Part shown: piece after piece, positions 43,806-52,166 of the stretch
How the letters are laid out: each line of letters starts with the position of its first letter
How positions within the stretch are numbered: position 1 is the stretch's first letter
Assembly: GCA_965232105.1 (NCBI GenBank)
Contig: OZ246956.1
Location: forward strand, 3,906,001 to 3,970,000
DNA length: 64,000 nucleotides
Source of the DNA: Multivorans sp965232105
GTDB lineage: Bacteria > Acidobacteriota > Thermoanaerobaculia > Multivoradales > Multivoraceae
Reading direction: 5' to 3'
Program-made: the position numbers and the translations under genes
Notes under the pieces: model-generated
Seen by the model: only the letters and a program-made list of their open reading frames with translations
What the model was told of the DNA's origin: nothing
Databases searched by the model: none

Positions 43806-46043
43806 GTGAAGCGCATTCCCACGGCGGCCATCGCCGCAATCCTGTCGCTGTGGGCCGCCACGTCCGAGGCCCAGACCGCACGTCCGTCCGCGACGGCAGT
43901 GGCGATCGGAGAGGTCCCCGAGCTGGACGGCGCCGTTCTTGGCGACCCCGTCTGGCAAGCCATCGAGCCGGCATCGGGCCTGACACAGACGCGGCCCTAC
44001 GCCGGCGAGCCGGGCACCGAGCACACGGAGGTCCGCTTCGCGTACACCGAGGACACCCTGTTCGTGGCCGTCGTCTGCCACGACCGGGAACCGGACGGGA
44101 TCGTCATCTCCGATAGTCGCCGCGACGCGGCCCTGGACGAGACGGACAGCTTCCAGGTCATCTTCGACACGTTCCAGGACGGGCGCAACGGTTTCGTCTT
44201 CGGCACGAATCCCGCCGGCATCGAGTACGACGGCCAGGTTCTCGAAGGCGGCTCGGGCGTGTTCAGCGGCATGGGCGGCGGCGGCCGCTTCCGGGGCGCC
44301 CTGTCCACGGGCTTCAACCTGAACTGGGACGGCGCCTGGAACGTGGCGACGCAGGTCGGCGAGTTCGGCTGGAGCGCCGAGTTCGCGATTCCCTTCCGCA
44401 CCCTGCGATATCCCCCTACCGACGTGCAGACCTGGGGCCTCAACTTTCAGCGCAACATCGCCCGCCACAGGGAGGTCGCCTTCTGGTCCGAACTCGACCG
44501 TAACCACGACCTGGACAGGCTGACCGACGCGGGCGCGCTTCAGGGCGTCGAGCCGCCGCCGCAGCGCAACCTGAAGCTGATCCCCTACGCGATCGGCTCG
44601 GGCCGGGAGCCGCCCACGGTCGGCAGGGACAACGAGTCGGACTCCGACCTCGGCGTCGACCTCAAGTACAGCATGACGCCGAGCCTGACCCTCGACCTGA
44701 CCTACAACACGGACTTCGCCCAGGTCGAGGTCGACGAGCAGCAGGTGAACCTCGACCGGTTCAACCTGTTCTTCCCCGAGAAGCGGCCCTTTTTCCTGGA
44801 GAACGCCGGACTGTTCACCGTCGGAGCGCGCTCCGGCGGCAGCCGCGCGTCGGCCCGCGTCGACCTGTTCTTCAGCCGCCGCATCGGCATCGGCCCAGGC
44901 GGTGAGCTGATCCCGATCGACTACGGCGGCCGGCTCTCCGGCAAGGCGGGCCGCTTCAACGTCGGACTGCTCCACATGCAGACGGCCACGGTCGGAGGGC
45001 TGCACGGAAACAACTACGCCGTCGCCCGCGTCAACCGGGAACTGGGCGAACGCTCCAGCATCGGCGGGATGTTCGTCAGCCGCGAAGGCGTGGGCAGCCT
45101 GGCCCTGCAGGACGACACGAACCGCACTTTCGCCATCGACGGCAAGTGGGGCATCGGCGAGCACCACACGATCGAGTCGTACGTCGCCCAGACGGACACG
45201 CCGGGACTCGACGGCGACGACAGCTCGATGCTCCTGAGCTACAACCTCGGCAAGCCGGAATGGCGCGGCAGCGTCAGCGTCGCCGAAGCCCGTGCGAACT
45301 TCAATCCGGAAGTCGGCTTCATGTCACGACGGGACTTTCGGAACTTCTCCGCGTTCGGCATGCGCACGATGCGACCGAAGAACCTCGCCGGCCTGCACGA
45401 GATCAGGCCCCATGCCTCGTACAGCGGCATCTGGGACTTCGACGACTACAAGGAAACCCAGTACATCCATGTCGATACGCACTGGGAGTGGCGCAACGGC
45501 TTCCAGATCCACACCGGCGTGAACTTCACGGAGGAGGGCGTCAAGGAGACGTTCGAGATCGTCGACGGTTTCGCGGTCCAGGCCGGCAGGTACAGCCACG
45601 ACGAGCTGCAGACCGTGTTCTCGACGAACCAGGCGAAGCCGTTCTCGGTCTACATCCGCAACATCACGGGCGGCTTCTTCGGCGGCGACCGGAGTTCCAC
45701 CTCGCTCACCCTGCTCGCCCGGCGTGGTGAACGACTGACGTCGGAAGTGACCTGGGACCACAACGACGTCGACATCGCCTCCGGCAGCTTCCAGGTCAAT
45801 CTTGGCCGCCTGCGGCTCTCCTACTCGATCACCCCGCGGATGCTCGTCCAGGCCCTCGCCCAGTACAACGACCAGTCGGACAACGTGTCCGCGAACCTCC
45901 GCTTCTCCTGGCTGCAGGATGCGAACACGGGGCTGTTCGTCGTCTACAACGAGATCGACGAGCTGGGTGCGCGGCTTCTCTACGAGCGCCCGGACCGTAC
46001 TGTCATCGTCAAGTACAGCCGCCTGATCGACGTCTTCCGTTGA
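43806..46043 (+). CDS. DUF5916 outer-membrane protein with N-terminal CBM9-like domain
   Basis: 745 aa from the GTG at 43806 (VKRIPTAAIAAILSLW), which gives a good signal peptide cut after SEAQ. Residues about 30-215 look like a family-9 carbohydrate-binding module (GEVPELDGAVLGDPVWQA, FRTLRYPPTDVQTWGLNFQR). The rest matches the DUF5916 pattern: a long C-terminal beta-rich region with alternating aromatic strands (KRPFFLENAGLFTVGARSGG, then repeated LxLxYxx blocks), most probably an outer-membrane barrel. Role unknown; the family often sits with secreted enzymes. Earlier in-frame starts give no signal peptide. Confidence 0.85.
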   Translation: MKRIPTAAIAAILSLWAATSEAQTARPSATAVAIGEVPELDGAVLGDPVWQAIEPASGLTQTRPYAGEPGTEHTEVRFAYTEDTLFVAVVCHDREPDGIVISDSRRDAALDETDSFQVIFDTFQDGRNGFVFGTNPAGIEYDGQVLEGGSGVFSGMGGGGRFRGALSTGFNLNWDGAWNVATQVGEFGWSAEFAIPFRTLRYPPTDVQTWGLNFQRNIARHREVAFWSELDRNHDLDRLTDAGALQGVEPPPQRNLKLIPYAIGSGREPPTVGRDNESDSDLGVDLKYSMTPSLTLDLTYNTDFAQVEVDEQQVNLDRFNLFFPEKRPFFLENAGLFTVGARSGGSRASARVDLFFSRRIGIGPGGELIPIDYGGRLSGKAGRFNVGLLHMQTATVGGLHGNNYAVARVNRELGERSSIGGMFVSREGVGSLALQDDTNRTFAIDGKWGIGEHHTIESYVAQTDTPGLDGDDSSMLLSYNLGKPEWRGSVSVAEARANFNPEVGFMSRRDFRNFSAFGMRTMRPKNLAGLHEIRPHASYSGIWDFDDYKETQYIHVDTHWEWRNGFQIHTGVNFTEEGVKETFEIVDGFAVQAGRYSHDELQTVFSTNQAKPFSVYIRNITGGFFGGDRSSTSLTLLARRGERLTSEVTWDHNDVDIASGSFQVNLGRLRLSYSITPRMLVQALAQYNDQSDNVSANLRFSWLQDANTGLFVVYNEIDELGARLLYERPDRTVIVKYSRLIDVFR

Positions 46044-46074
46044 ACCCGACCGCAACCGCCGAGGCTCGTTCCGC

Positions 46075-46713
46075 ATGACCGACTCCGACCTGCGCATCTA
46101 CTTCTCCTTCCGCTCCCAGTTCTCCTGGCTGGCTTTCCACCGGATCACGACGACCGGCGTGCTCGACTGGAACGAGGTCGACGCGGTCCCCATCTTCCCG
46201 TTCGGCAAGGGCGCCACCCTCTCGGCCGGACGCGCCAAGTCGTCCTACATGCGGGAGGACACGGAGCGCATCGCAAAGGCCTATGGGCTAACCGTCAAGT
46301 GGCCGGAGTCGGAAGGCGATCCCGACTGGTTCCCGCCCCACCAGATCTACCTTTGGGCCCGAGAGCAGGGCAAGGCGATCGACTATGCGCGCGAGGCCTT
46401 CTCCGCACGCTTCGAACGCGGCCTCGACCTCGCCAGCGACGAGGTGATGAAGGCCGCCGCCGAAGCAGTGGGTCTCGACGGCGACGAAGCCCTCGCCGTC
46501 GCCCACGACCCGAAGTGGAAGGATGCCATCATGGCCGGTTTCGCCCACACGAGAGGAGACGGCGCCTTCGGCGTACCGCTCTTCATCTACCGCGGCGAGC
46601 GCTTCTGGGGCAACGACCGGCTCGACTGGCTGCTCCGCGCAGTCGCCCGAAGCGAGGGCAAGGAACTGCCGGACCTGGCAGCGGATCCGCTGGCGCCGGT
46701 CTACTCCACGTAG
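46075..46713 (+). CDS. DsbA-family protein (2-hydroxychromene-2-carboxylate isomerase-like)
   Basis: 212 aa with a thioredoxin-like fold and no CxxC. The start LRIYFSFRSQFSWLAFHRI and the end GVPLFIYRGERFWGNDRLDW follow the GST-kappa/HCCA isomerase pattern, with the catalytic serine in FRSQFSW. Predicted glutathione-dependent isomerase or reductase of aromatic breakdown; partner genes are not nearby. Its 3' end overlaps cobA by 13 bases, tail to tail. Confidence 0.78.
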   Translation: MTDSDLRIYFSFRSQFSWLAFHRITTTGVLDWNEVDAVPIFPFGKGATLSAGRAKSSYMREDTERIAKAYGLTVKWPESEGDPDWFPPHQIYLWAREQGKAIDYAREAFSARFERGLDLASDEVMKAAAEAVGLDGDEALAVAHDPKWKDAIMAGFAHTRGDGAFGVPLFIYRGERFWGNDRLDWLLRAVARSEGKELPDLAADPLAPVYST

Positions 46714-47462
46714 CCGCGGGCGGCCGCGGCAACGTGGCCCACGACGAGGACGCAGGGCGGCTCGATGGTGCCGGAGAATTCACCCACCGCGAGGGACTCC
46801 AGCGTGGCGGAGACGATCTTCTCCTCCGGTGTGCTGGCTCGCTCGACGATTACTGCAGGCGTGGACGGTTTTCGACCGCCGGCGATCAACCCCTGGCCGA
46901 TGCGCGCCAGTCGGCGCGACGCCATGAGGACGACGACCGTGTCGGCGCCGGAGAGCCCCTCCCAGTCCGGTTCGCCGCCCTCGGCGTTTCGCGCCGAGAC
47001 GACGGCGAAGCCCAGGGAAACGCCCCGATGCGTCAACGGGATCCCGGCCGCCGCGGCCGCCGCGGTGAAGCTGCTCACTCCCGGTACGACTTCGCAGGGC
47101 ACGCCGGCCGCGGCGCAGGCCTCGATCTCCTCGCCGCCGCGACCGAAGACGGCCGGGTCGCCGCCCTTGAGCCGGACCACGTGAAAGCCGGTCAAGGCCC
47201 GTTCGATCATCAGCTTCTCGATCCGGCGCTGCCGGGCCTGCACGTCGTCGCCGGGGCGCTTGCCGACGTCGACGATCTCGGCGTCCTCTTTGGCCTCGGA
47301 GAGAAGCTCGGGCGCCGCCAGGCGATCGTGCAGCACGACATCGGCGGCCCTCAACCGCCTCAGACCCAGGACGGTGATCAGGTCGGGGTCGCCCGGACCG
47401 GCGCCGATCAAGGTCACGCGTCCGGGCTCGCTTCCCCGGGACGATTCGGCGGCGCCGCTCAT
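46701..47462 (-). CDS. cobA: Uroporphyrinogen-III C-methyltransferase
   Basis: 253-aa SAM-dependent enzyme making precorrin-2 for siroheme. Family motifs: VTLIGAGPGDPDLITV at the start, VVLHDRL, VRLKGGDPAVFGRGGEE in the active-site loop, and the PLTHRGVS stretch. Third gene of a leftward operon cysH-cysG(N)-cobA; its ATG overlaps the preceding stop by four bases. Together the last two make siroheme, the cofactor of sulfite reductase, in line with the reductase upstream. Confidence 0.92.
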   Translation of the reverse strand: MSGAAESSRGSEPGRVTLIGAGPGDPDLITVLGLRRLRAADVVLHDRLAAPELLSEAKEDAEIVDVGKRPGDDVQARQRRIEKLMIERALTGFHVVRLKGGDPAVFGRGGEEIEACAAAGVPCEVVPGVSSFTAAAAAAGIPLTHRGVSLGFAVVSARNAEGGEPDWEGLSGADTVVVLMASRRLARIGQGLIAGGRKPSTPAVIVERASTPEEKIVSATLESLAVGEFSGTIEPPCVLVVGHVAAAARGYVE

Positions 47463-48151
47463 CGCTCCGGTTCCTCGGCGGCCACGCCCAACATCTGCTC
47501 CGCCAGTTCAGACGCTTCGGCAGTCTTGCCGTCCCGGAACAGGGCAAGCACTTCCGAGTCGACGAGTTCATACCAACGGCGCCGCCGTTCCTCGAAATCG
47601 GGTACCGCTCGTGCCAGGGGGCGCCGAAGACGGCCGGCGAGTTCCAGTAGCGCCCCGTACTCAGGTCCCAGCTCCTGCTCGAGTCGCTGCCGGAGACGAA
47701 CCGCCAGGGCCGGCGCCCGGCCGGAGGTCGAGATGGCGATCACCAGGTCGCCGCGCCGCACGATGGAGGGCGCGATGAAGCTGCAGCACTCGACCACATC
47801 TTCCACGTTGGCGAAGATGCCCCGAGCTTCCGCCTCCGTGGAGAACGCCTCGTCCCGCACCGCGCCGCCGGGCTCCGCGAGCGCCAGGAAGGCGCCCTCC
47901 AGATCACCCGGTCGGTAGTCGCGCGCGCGGTGCTCGATCTCGCCGCTGCCGGCCAGTCGCGCCAGCTCGGGCGTCAACTCAAGCGCAACGACCCGTACCC
48001 GCGCTCCACTGGGGAGAAGACCCGCCACCTTTCGTTCGGCAATCGAACCGCCGCCGATCACGACCACCAGCCGATCGGCCAGCGACAGGTAGACCGGGTA
48101 GTAGGCCGCCTGGAGCCGGCTCAACGCGGCTGCAGCACGTGGAGCCCGCAT
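47459..48151 (-). CDS. Precorrin-2 dehydrogenase/sirohydrochlorin ferrochelatase (CysG N-terminal type)
   Basis: 230 aa from the ATG at 48151; a TTG at 48124 overlapping the cysH stop (TTGA) would start closer to the usual YYPVYLSL beginning. NAD-binding motif VVVIGGGSIAERKVAGLL, then FIAPSIVRRGDLVIAISTSG typical of the family, then a helical C-terminal domain. It oxidises precorrin-2 and can insert iron to make siroheme. The SUMT half usual in CysG is a separate gene (cobA) just downstream. Confidence 0.88.
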   Translation of the reverse strand: MRAPRAAAALSRLQAAYYPVYLSLADRLVVVIGGGSIAERKVAGLLPSGARVRVVALELTPELARLAGSGEIEHRARDYRPGDLEGAFLALAEPGGAVRDEAFSTEAEARGIFANVEDVVECCSFIAPSIVRRGDLVIAISTSGRAPALAVRLRQRLEQELGPEYGALLELAGRLRRPLARAVPDFEERRRRWYELVDSEVLALFRDGKTAEASELAEQMLGVAAEEPER

Positions 48152-48912
48152 TCCTTGCCGGTCTGGGACTCCCACCACCAGCGTCCGCCGCGGGCGCCTT
48201 CACCGGGCCGCGAAGGCCGCGTGCACGGCGCGCATCCGATCGTCCGGTAGCCGCGGTCGTAGAGCGGGTGGTACGGCACTCCCTGCTCGTGGATGTAGGC
48301 CCAGACCTGATCCTCGGTCCAGTCGAGCAACGGGCAGACCTTGACCAGACGTCCCTTCGTCCGCGTCACCCGGTCGACCTCCACCTTGTTCAGGACGTCC
48401 CGGGTCGGGGTCTGATCGCGGCGCAGACCGCTGAGCCAGGCCGGTGTGCGCGCCAGGGCCCGGCCCATCGGTTCCACCTTGCGCACGTTGCAGCAACGCT
48501 GCCTCCCGGCAACCGAGGCGTAGAAGAGATTCGGCCCCTCCCGCCGCACCAGTCGCGCAACCTCGGAGGCGCGCGGAGCGACCACCTCGACCTCGACGCC
48601 GTAGTGCAACCGCACGTGCTCGATGTGCCGGAAGGTCTCCTCCGGCAGCCGCCCGGTGTCGAGCGTCACGACACGGACCGGCAGGCCGAGTTCATGGCAC
48701 ATGTGGAGGAGGATCATGCCCTCCGCCTGGAACGAGGTCGCCAGGGTCAGCTCGTTCCCCCAACGGCCGTGGGCCCAGCGCAGGACCTGTTCCGGCGTCG
48801 CGAGCTCCAACTCCATCGCCCAGCCGAGGACGCAAAGATCGCCGTCGGCGGCCTGGCCGGGGAACTCCAGAACGGCGCCACCGAGGTCGTGCGAATGGGG
48901 ATCTTGCTGCAT
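48121..48912 (-). CDS. cysH: Adenylylsulfate/phosphoadenylylsulfate reductase
   Basis: 263 aa from the ATG at 48912. Reduces APS or PAPS to sulfite with thioredoxin. Seen: LATSFQAEGMILLHM (PP-loop-type start), VVTLDTGRLPEET, the CC pair in GRQRCCNVRKVEP with CAPC and the C-terminal GKECGLH. The CC...CxxC set means a [4Fe-4S] cluster, so APS is the more likely substrate. First gene of the siroheme operon; a palindrome and promoter-like boxes overlap the start. Confidence 0.9.
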   Translation of the reverse strand: MQQDPHSHDLGGAVLEFPGQAADGDLCVLGWAMELELATPEQVLRWAHGRWGNELTLATSFQAEGMILLHMCHELGLPVRVVTLDTGRLPEETFRHIEHVRLHYGVEVEVVAPRASEVARLVRREGPNLFYASVAGRQRCCNVRKVEPMGRALARTPAWLSGLRRDQTPTRDVLNKVEVDRVTRTKGRLVKVCPLLDWTEDQVWAYIHEQGVPYHPLYDRGYRTIGCAPCTRPSRPGEGARGGRWWWESQTGKECGLHVLQPR

Positions 48913-48950
48913 TTGTGACAAATACGATCACAAATGTCTCTTGGTTGCAA
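48910..48950 (-). promoter_or_regulatory. Probable cysH promoter with overlapping palindromic operator
   Basis: A perfect 9-bp inverted repeat, CATTTGTGA (48910-48918) and TCACAAATG (48928-48936), spaced by nine bases, covers the cysH ATG. On the minus strand TTGCAA (48950-48945) and TCGTAT (48927-48922) are 17 bases apart, like weak -35 and -10 boxes, which puts the palindrome over the -10 and the start. A regulator bound here would block transcription of the sulfate-reduction operon. The promoter boxes are weak matches. Confidence 0.5.
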
Positions 48951-48993
48951 CGGACCAGCGGCCGGGGCCCGCCGAGCGGCTTGAATCGAGCCG

Positions 48994-50136
48994 CTACAAC
49001 GCCCGCAACGTCGCCGCCAGGGCCTCCAGGTCCGAGCTGTCGTTGTAGACTTGGGGCGCCACCCGGATCGCCGTACCCCGCACCGAGACGAACACCCGAG
49101 CCTGCCGCAGCGCCGCTGCGGTGGCGTCGGCATCGAGACCGCGCCGCGAGCGCAGACCGAACAGGTGGGCGCCGCGCCACATCCGGTCCTCCAGGTCGAA
49201 GCCGGCCTCGCGGAAGGCGTCCTCGAACGGTTGGAGCAGCGTCGCGCAGTACTCCTGGACCCGCTCGGGCCGCCACTCGAGCACCATGTCCAGGGCCGCG
49301 TTCAGCATCGGCAACTGAATCTGGTTGCTCCGCTCTCCCACGTCATAGCGCGCCGCCGCCGGCCGGTACTCCTGCACGTACTCGAGCCGGTCGCTGCTCT
49401 CCCGCGCGGCCCACGGCTCCTCCAGCGGAACGCCGTCGTCGAACCGCTCGCCGAACCACGCCAGGCCGCTCTGGTACGGGCCGAACAGGGTCTTGTAGCC
49501 GGCGACGACCAGGGCGTCCGGCGCGACCTCCTCGACATCGAAGGGCATCGCGCCGATCGACTGCGTGCCGTCGATGACGAAGGCCGCACCGACCTCGCGT
49601 GCCCTCCGCCCGACCGCCGCCACATCGAACCGGGTGCCGTCCGCCCAGTGGACGATCGGCGTCGCCACGACCGCCGTGTCCCGATCGATCGCGTCGAGCA
49701 GCCGTTCGTTCCAGACCGCGCCTGCGCCGTGCTCCCCCACCGTAGGCCGATCGACCGTGCGGATCGTCGCGCCACTCTCCTTCGCCTTCCGCATCCACAC
49801 ATAGACGTTGCTCGGGAACTGCTCGCCCAGGATGACGATGTTCTGGTCCCGGGAAACCGCCGCATTGCGGGCCGCCGTCGCGATGCCGTACGACACCGCC
49901 GGGATGATCGCGACCCGTCGCGAATCGGAGCCGCCGATCAAACGCGCGAACCGCTCGCGCAGGGCGTCTGCCAGGTCGAAGAAGTCGTCCACGACGATCG
50001 TCGACGGATCGCGCCGCCGCGCCATCCCCTCCAGCCCCGCCGCCTCCACCTCGCGAGCCAGCGGCGCCATGTACGCGCAGTTCAGGTAGTGCAAATCCGA
50101 CGGAAGCTGGAACCTGGGCCGCTGGCAGTCGAGCAT
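48994..50136 (-). CDS. Class V aminotransferase (cysteine desulfurase/isopenicillin-epimerase-like)
   Basis: 380 aa from the ATG at 50136. PLP enzyme of fold type I: HYLNCAYMAPL at the start, VAIIPAVSYGIATAA, the cofactor Asp/Gln pair FVIDGTQSIGAMPF, and the Schiff-base lysine in VVAGYKTLFGPYQSG. Many such proteins are not true cysteine desulfurases; no catalytic cysteine loop is evident. It is upstream of cysH on the same strand, 81 bases away, but cysH has its own promoter-like region. Confidence 0.8.
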   Translation of the reverse strand: MLDCQRPRFQLPSDLHYLNCAYMAPLAREVEAAGLEGMARRRDPSTIVVDDFFDLADALRERFARLIGGSDSRRVAIIPAVSYGIATAARNAAVSRDQNIVILGEQFPSNVYVWMRKAKESGATIRTVDRPTVGEHGAGAVWNERLLDAIDRDTAVVATPIVHWADGTRFDVAAVGRRAREVGAAFVIDGTQSIGAMPFDVEEVAPDALVVAGYKTLFGPYQSGLAWFGERFDDGVPLEEPWAARESSDRLEYVQEYRPAAARYDVGERSNQIQLPMLNAALDMVLEWRPERVQEYCATLLQPFEDAFREAGFDLEDRMWRGAHLFGLRSRRGLDADATAAALRQARVFVSVRGTAIRVAPQVYNDSSDLEALAATLRAL

Positions 50137-50347
50137 GGCGGGCGATCTTACGCCCCCTACAAGTACCGCACCCGATCCGACCCGAGGACCTGCGCGAAGC
50201 GCTGGCCAAAGTGCAGGGCTCGGGCATGGATCGGGATGCGGCCGGCACTCCGTTTCGTGGCGCTGACGGCGGCGCGCAGCGGGGAGCGAGGTAGCGGGAG
50301 GTCGATCCGGAGTCGGCCACATGGACCGTTCCTGCTGGGCGCTGAAG

Positions 50348-50827
50348 CTAACGACGGCGGAAGCGGAACGCCCTCGGGCCTGCGAGCCACATAAGGCCCA
50401 TCAGAGCCCAACCGGCGACTGAGGCCGGGGCGAAGAACTCTGCGAATCCAAAGCGGCTCCGAAGGAGCAACCCTGCGAACATGGCGGCCGCTCCGCTACC
50501 CCCGACAAGACGGACGGCCCAGTCAGGCACGCCCTGCAGCCGCTCCAAGAGCCTCCCGCTTCGCGCCAGCGCCTGACCTTTAGGAAGCAGTGCCGGAGCC
50601 AGGACGCCGAGATACGCACCCGCCACGACAGTAGCAGCCAGAGCGAGCCACCGCCGCTCGCCGGATTCCCAAGCGATGATCGTCGCCGACCCGGCGCAGA
50701 AGCCGCACAGCCAGAACAAGCCCCACCGTATGACAGGGCTCAAGAGCCCCTCTCCTCGGCGGGCCTCTGCGCCTGTTGATTGAGAATCGTCCACTAAGTC
50801 GCCGCTCGCGGTTGGAACAACCTTCAT
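50348..50827 (-). CDS. Membrane protein of unknown function
   Basis: 159 aa from the ATG at 50827, which has AAGGA five bases upstream. Four hydrophobic segments: VIRWGLFWLCGFCAGSATII, LALAATVVAGAYLGVLAPAL, a weak one near 108-122 and SVAGWALMGLMWLAG. The first 30 residues are polar. No family recognised. Confidence 0.55.
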   Translation of the reverse strand: MKVVPTASGDLVDDSQSTGAEARRGEGLLSPVIRWGLFWLCGFCAGSATIIAWESGERRWLALAATVVAGAYLGVLAPALLPKGQALARSGRLLERLQGVPDWAVRLVGGSGAAAMFAGLLLRSRFGFAEFFAPASVAGWALMGLMWLAGPRAFRFRRR

Positions 50828-50985
50828 CGAGGTCCTTCAGGATCGACGCCCATGGGTCGCGTTCACTGTCGTCGTAGTAGACGGCCATGCCTTGTTGAGA
50901 AGGGCCGCAGCTTCAAGGAAAGCGGCCAACACGAGCGATGTGGCCGCAGTCTCGCCATCGTCAAGTGGTCGCTTGTCGCGCGCTT

Positions 50986-51216
50986 TCATGGACCGCTGCG
51001 CCGCCCGCCGACCCACGCTTGCGTGGCCCTGGACCAGACCAGTACTCCGGCGCCCGTGAGTCCTCCAGTGAGAAGTCGCCAGAGATCAGAAGCACTCTCG
51101 CCAAAGATGATCGCGTGGAGGCCAGCTACCGCGAAGGCGATAGCGACGACTCCAGCTAAGAAGAAGAGCGGCGCTCGCCGGATGCTCATGTAGGGTTCTT
51201 CCGCCCAAAGCGACAT
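50986..51216 (-). CDS. Small membrane protein of unknown function
   Basis: 76 aa (or 67 from the Met at 51189, MSIRRAPLFF) with two hydrophobic helices, LFFLAGVVAIAFAVAGLHAI and LLTGGLTGAGVLVWS. No family recognised and coding is supported only by the pattern of hydrophobic helices. Confidence 0.35.
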   Translation of the reverse strand: MSLWAEEPYMSIRRAPLFFLAGVVAIAFAVAGLHAIIFGESASDLWRLLTGGLTGAGVLVWSRATQAWVGGRRSGP

Positions 51217-51270
51217 CGCCTCCGACTATACCGGCGGTGCCGCAGGTCTCCATTCGGCCCGCGGCCGTCA

Positions 51271-51305
51271 GCCAGTCCGGGGGCCTGAGGGGAGGGTCCC
51301 AGCGG
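51271..51305. repeat. Dispersed repeat copy (family 3 end motif)
   Basis: On the minus strand this reads CCGCTGGGACCCT, then CCCCTCAGGCCC and CCGGACTGGC. It matches 52114-52149 on the plus strand with one base changed and one missing in 36. It lies in the gene-free 51217-51453. Confidence 0.7.
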
Positions 51306-51453
51306 CCTCGAAGCGAAGGTTCAACATCATGATGAGTTCCTCTTTGGAAGTGGCGGTCGGAGCGTGGCCCCTAGCTGAGGCGCGGACCCGCGTTCAGGGG
51401 CGATCCTGCCGCTCGAAACCACGATACGTCAGCTTGGAATGAGGGGGTCGGAC

Positions 51454-51870
51454 ATGGAGACCACGGCCAAGAAGCTGCTCAAGAGCGTACTGATCGTCGC
51501 TAGCGTTCTGGGGGTGGCACTCTGGCTGTCCCCAGTCGCCTACCAGTCCTGCGCATTGACCAGCGGTTCCAGCGAGGTCTACTACGACCCTTCCTCCAAC
51601 AACCCCGATAAGGACGACCCGTGCGTGGCGGTCCACGAACGCTTCATGACCGCCTCGGAGGAAGGCGATGTCCTGACCCTGAACGCGCTGGCTGCGGACT
51701 TGGAGGAATGCAGTGGTCCAGGACAGGTAGGCGTCGTACTGGGACCGAGCGGCGCGGTAGGTGTGGGCCTAGGCCTCGTCTACTGGGTGGTCCCGGTCGT
51801 TGTCGCTGTGGTTATCGGGAACGCGATCTACGACGCTCTGCGCACCATCGTCCGACGCAAGAACGACTAG
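51454..51870 (+). CDS. Membrane protein of unknown function
   Basis: 138 aa from the ATG at 51454, chosen because a GAGGGGG run stands 6-7 bases upstream; an in-frame ATG at 51439 is the alternative. N-terminal membrane helix (SVLIVASVLGVALWLSPVA), a central polar part with two cysteines (residues about 33 and 57), and a C-terminal hydrophobic region (GLVYWVVPVVVAVVIGNAI) followed by RRK. No family recognised. Confidence 0.5.
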   Translation: METTAKKLLKSVLIVASVLGVALWLSPVAYQSCALTSGSSEVYYDPSSNNPDKDDPCVAVHERFMTASEEGDVLTLNALAADLEECSGPGQVGVVLGPSGAVGVGLGLVYWVVPVVVAVVIGNAIYDALRTIVRRKND

Positions 51871-52049
51871 CCGAGGCGGTCCACACGGTCAGTCCGGGAC
51901 AACCCCGGCGCCAAGCGGGACCATGTTCGGGGACACGACCAGGTGTGATTCCCGACAAGTGCCTGCACTATCTGACACTTCGCCCAGGACCAGAAGGGTA
52001 AGAGACAAGCGCCATCCCCTACAGATTCCGACCAAGCGCGAACCCCGGA

Positions 52050-52149
52050 GGCGCGATCCGCGCCACCCGTGAACCAGTCCGTGCGCCCGTCAGCGGGCGC
52101 ACGGATGGCACGACCGCTGGGACCCTACCCTCAGGCCCGCCGGACTGGC
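52050..52149. repeat. Dispersed repeat copies (families 2 and 3) in a 296-base gap
   Basis: 52050-52109 is the 60-base unit also at 40142-40201 (opposite strand, 57 of 60 bases). It holds an 11-bp hairpin CCGTGCGCCCG, loop TCAG, and its complement; relative to the other copy one base pair of the stem changes from T-A to C-G, so pairing is kept. 52114-52149 is a family 3 end motif. The gap 51871-52166 has no gene. Confidence 0.78.
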
Positions 52150-52166
52150 GGGTGCAACCGCCCGCG

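Noticed and set aside
48910..48936. Classical CRP site
   Set aside because: The half-sites are separated by nine bases, not the six needed for TGTGA-N6-TCACA.
50580..50888. 102-codon minus-strand frame beginning MAVYYDDSERD
   Set aside because: It overlaps the better-supported membrane-protein gene starting at 50827 in another phase and turns low-complexity after about 35 residues.
51871..52166. Small protein in the gap before the CoA-binding/MetY gene
   Set aside because: Frames here translate the dispersed repeats and show no protein-like pattern.
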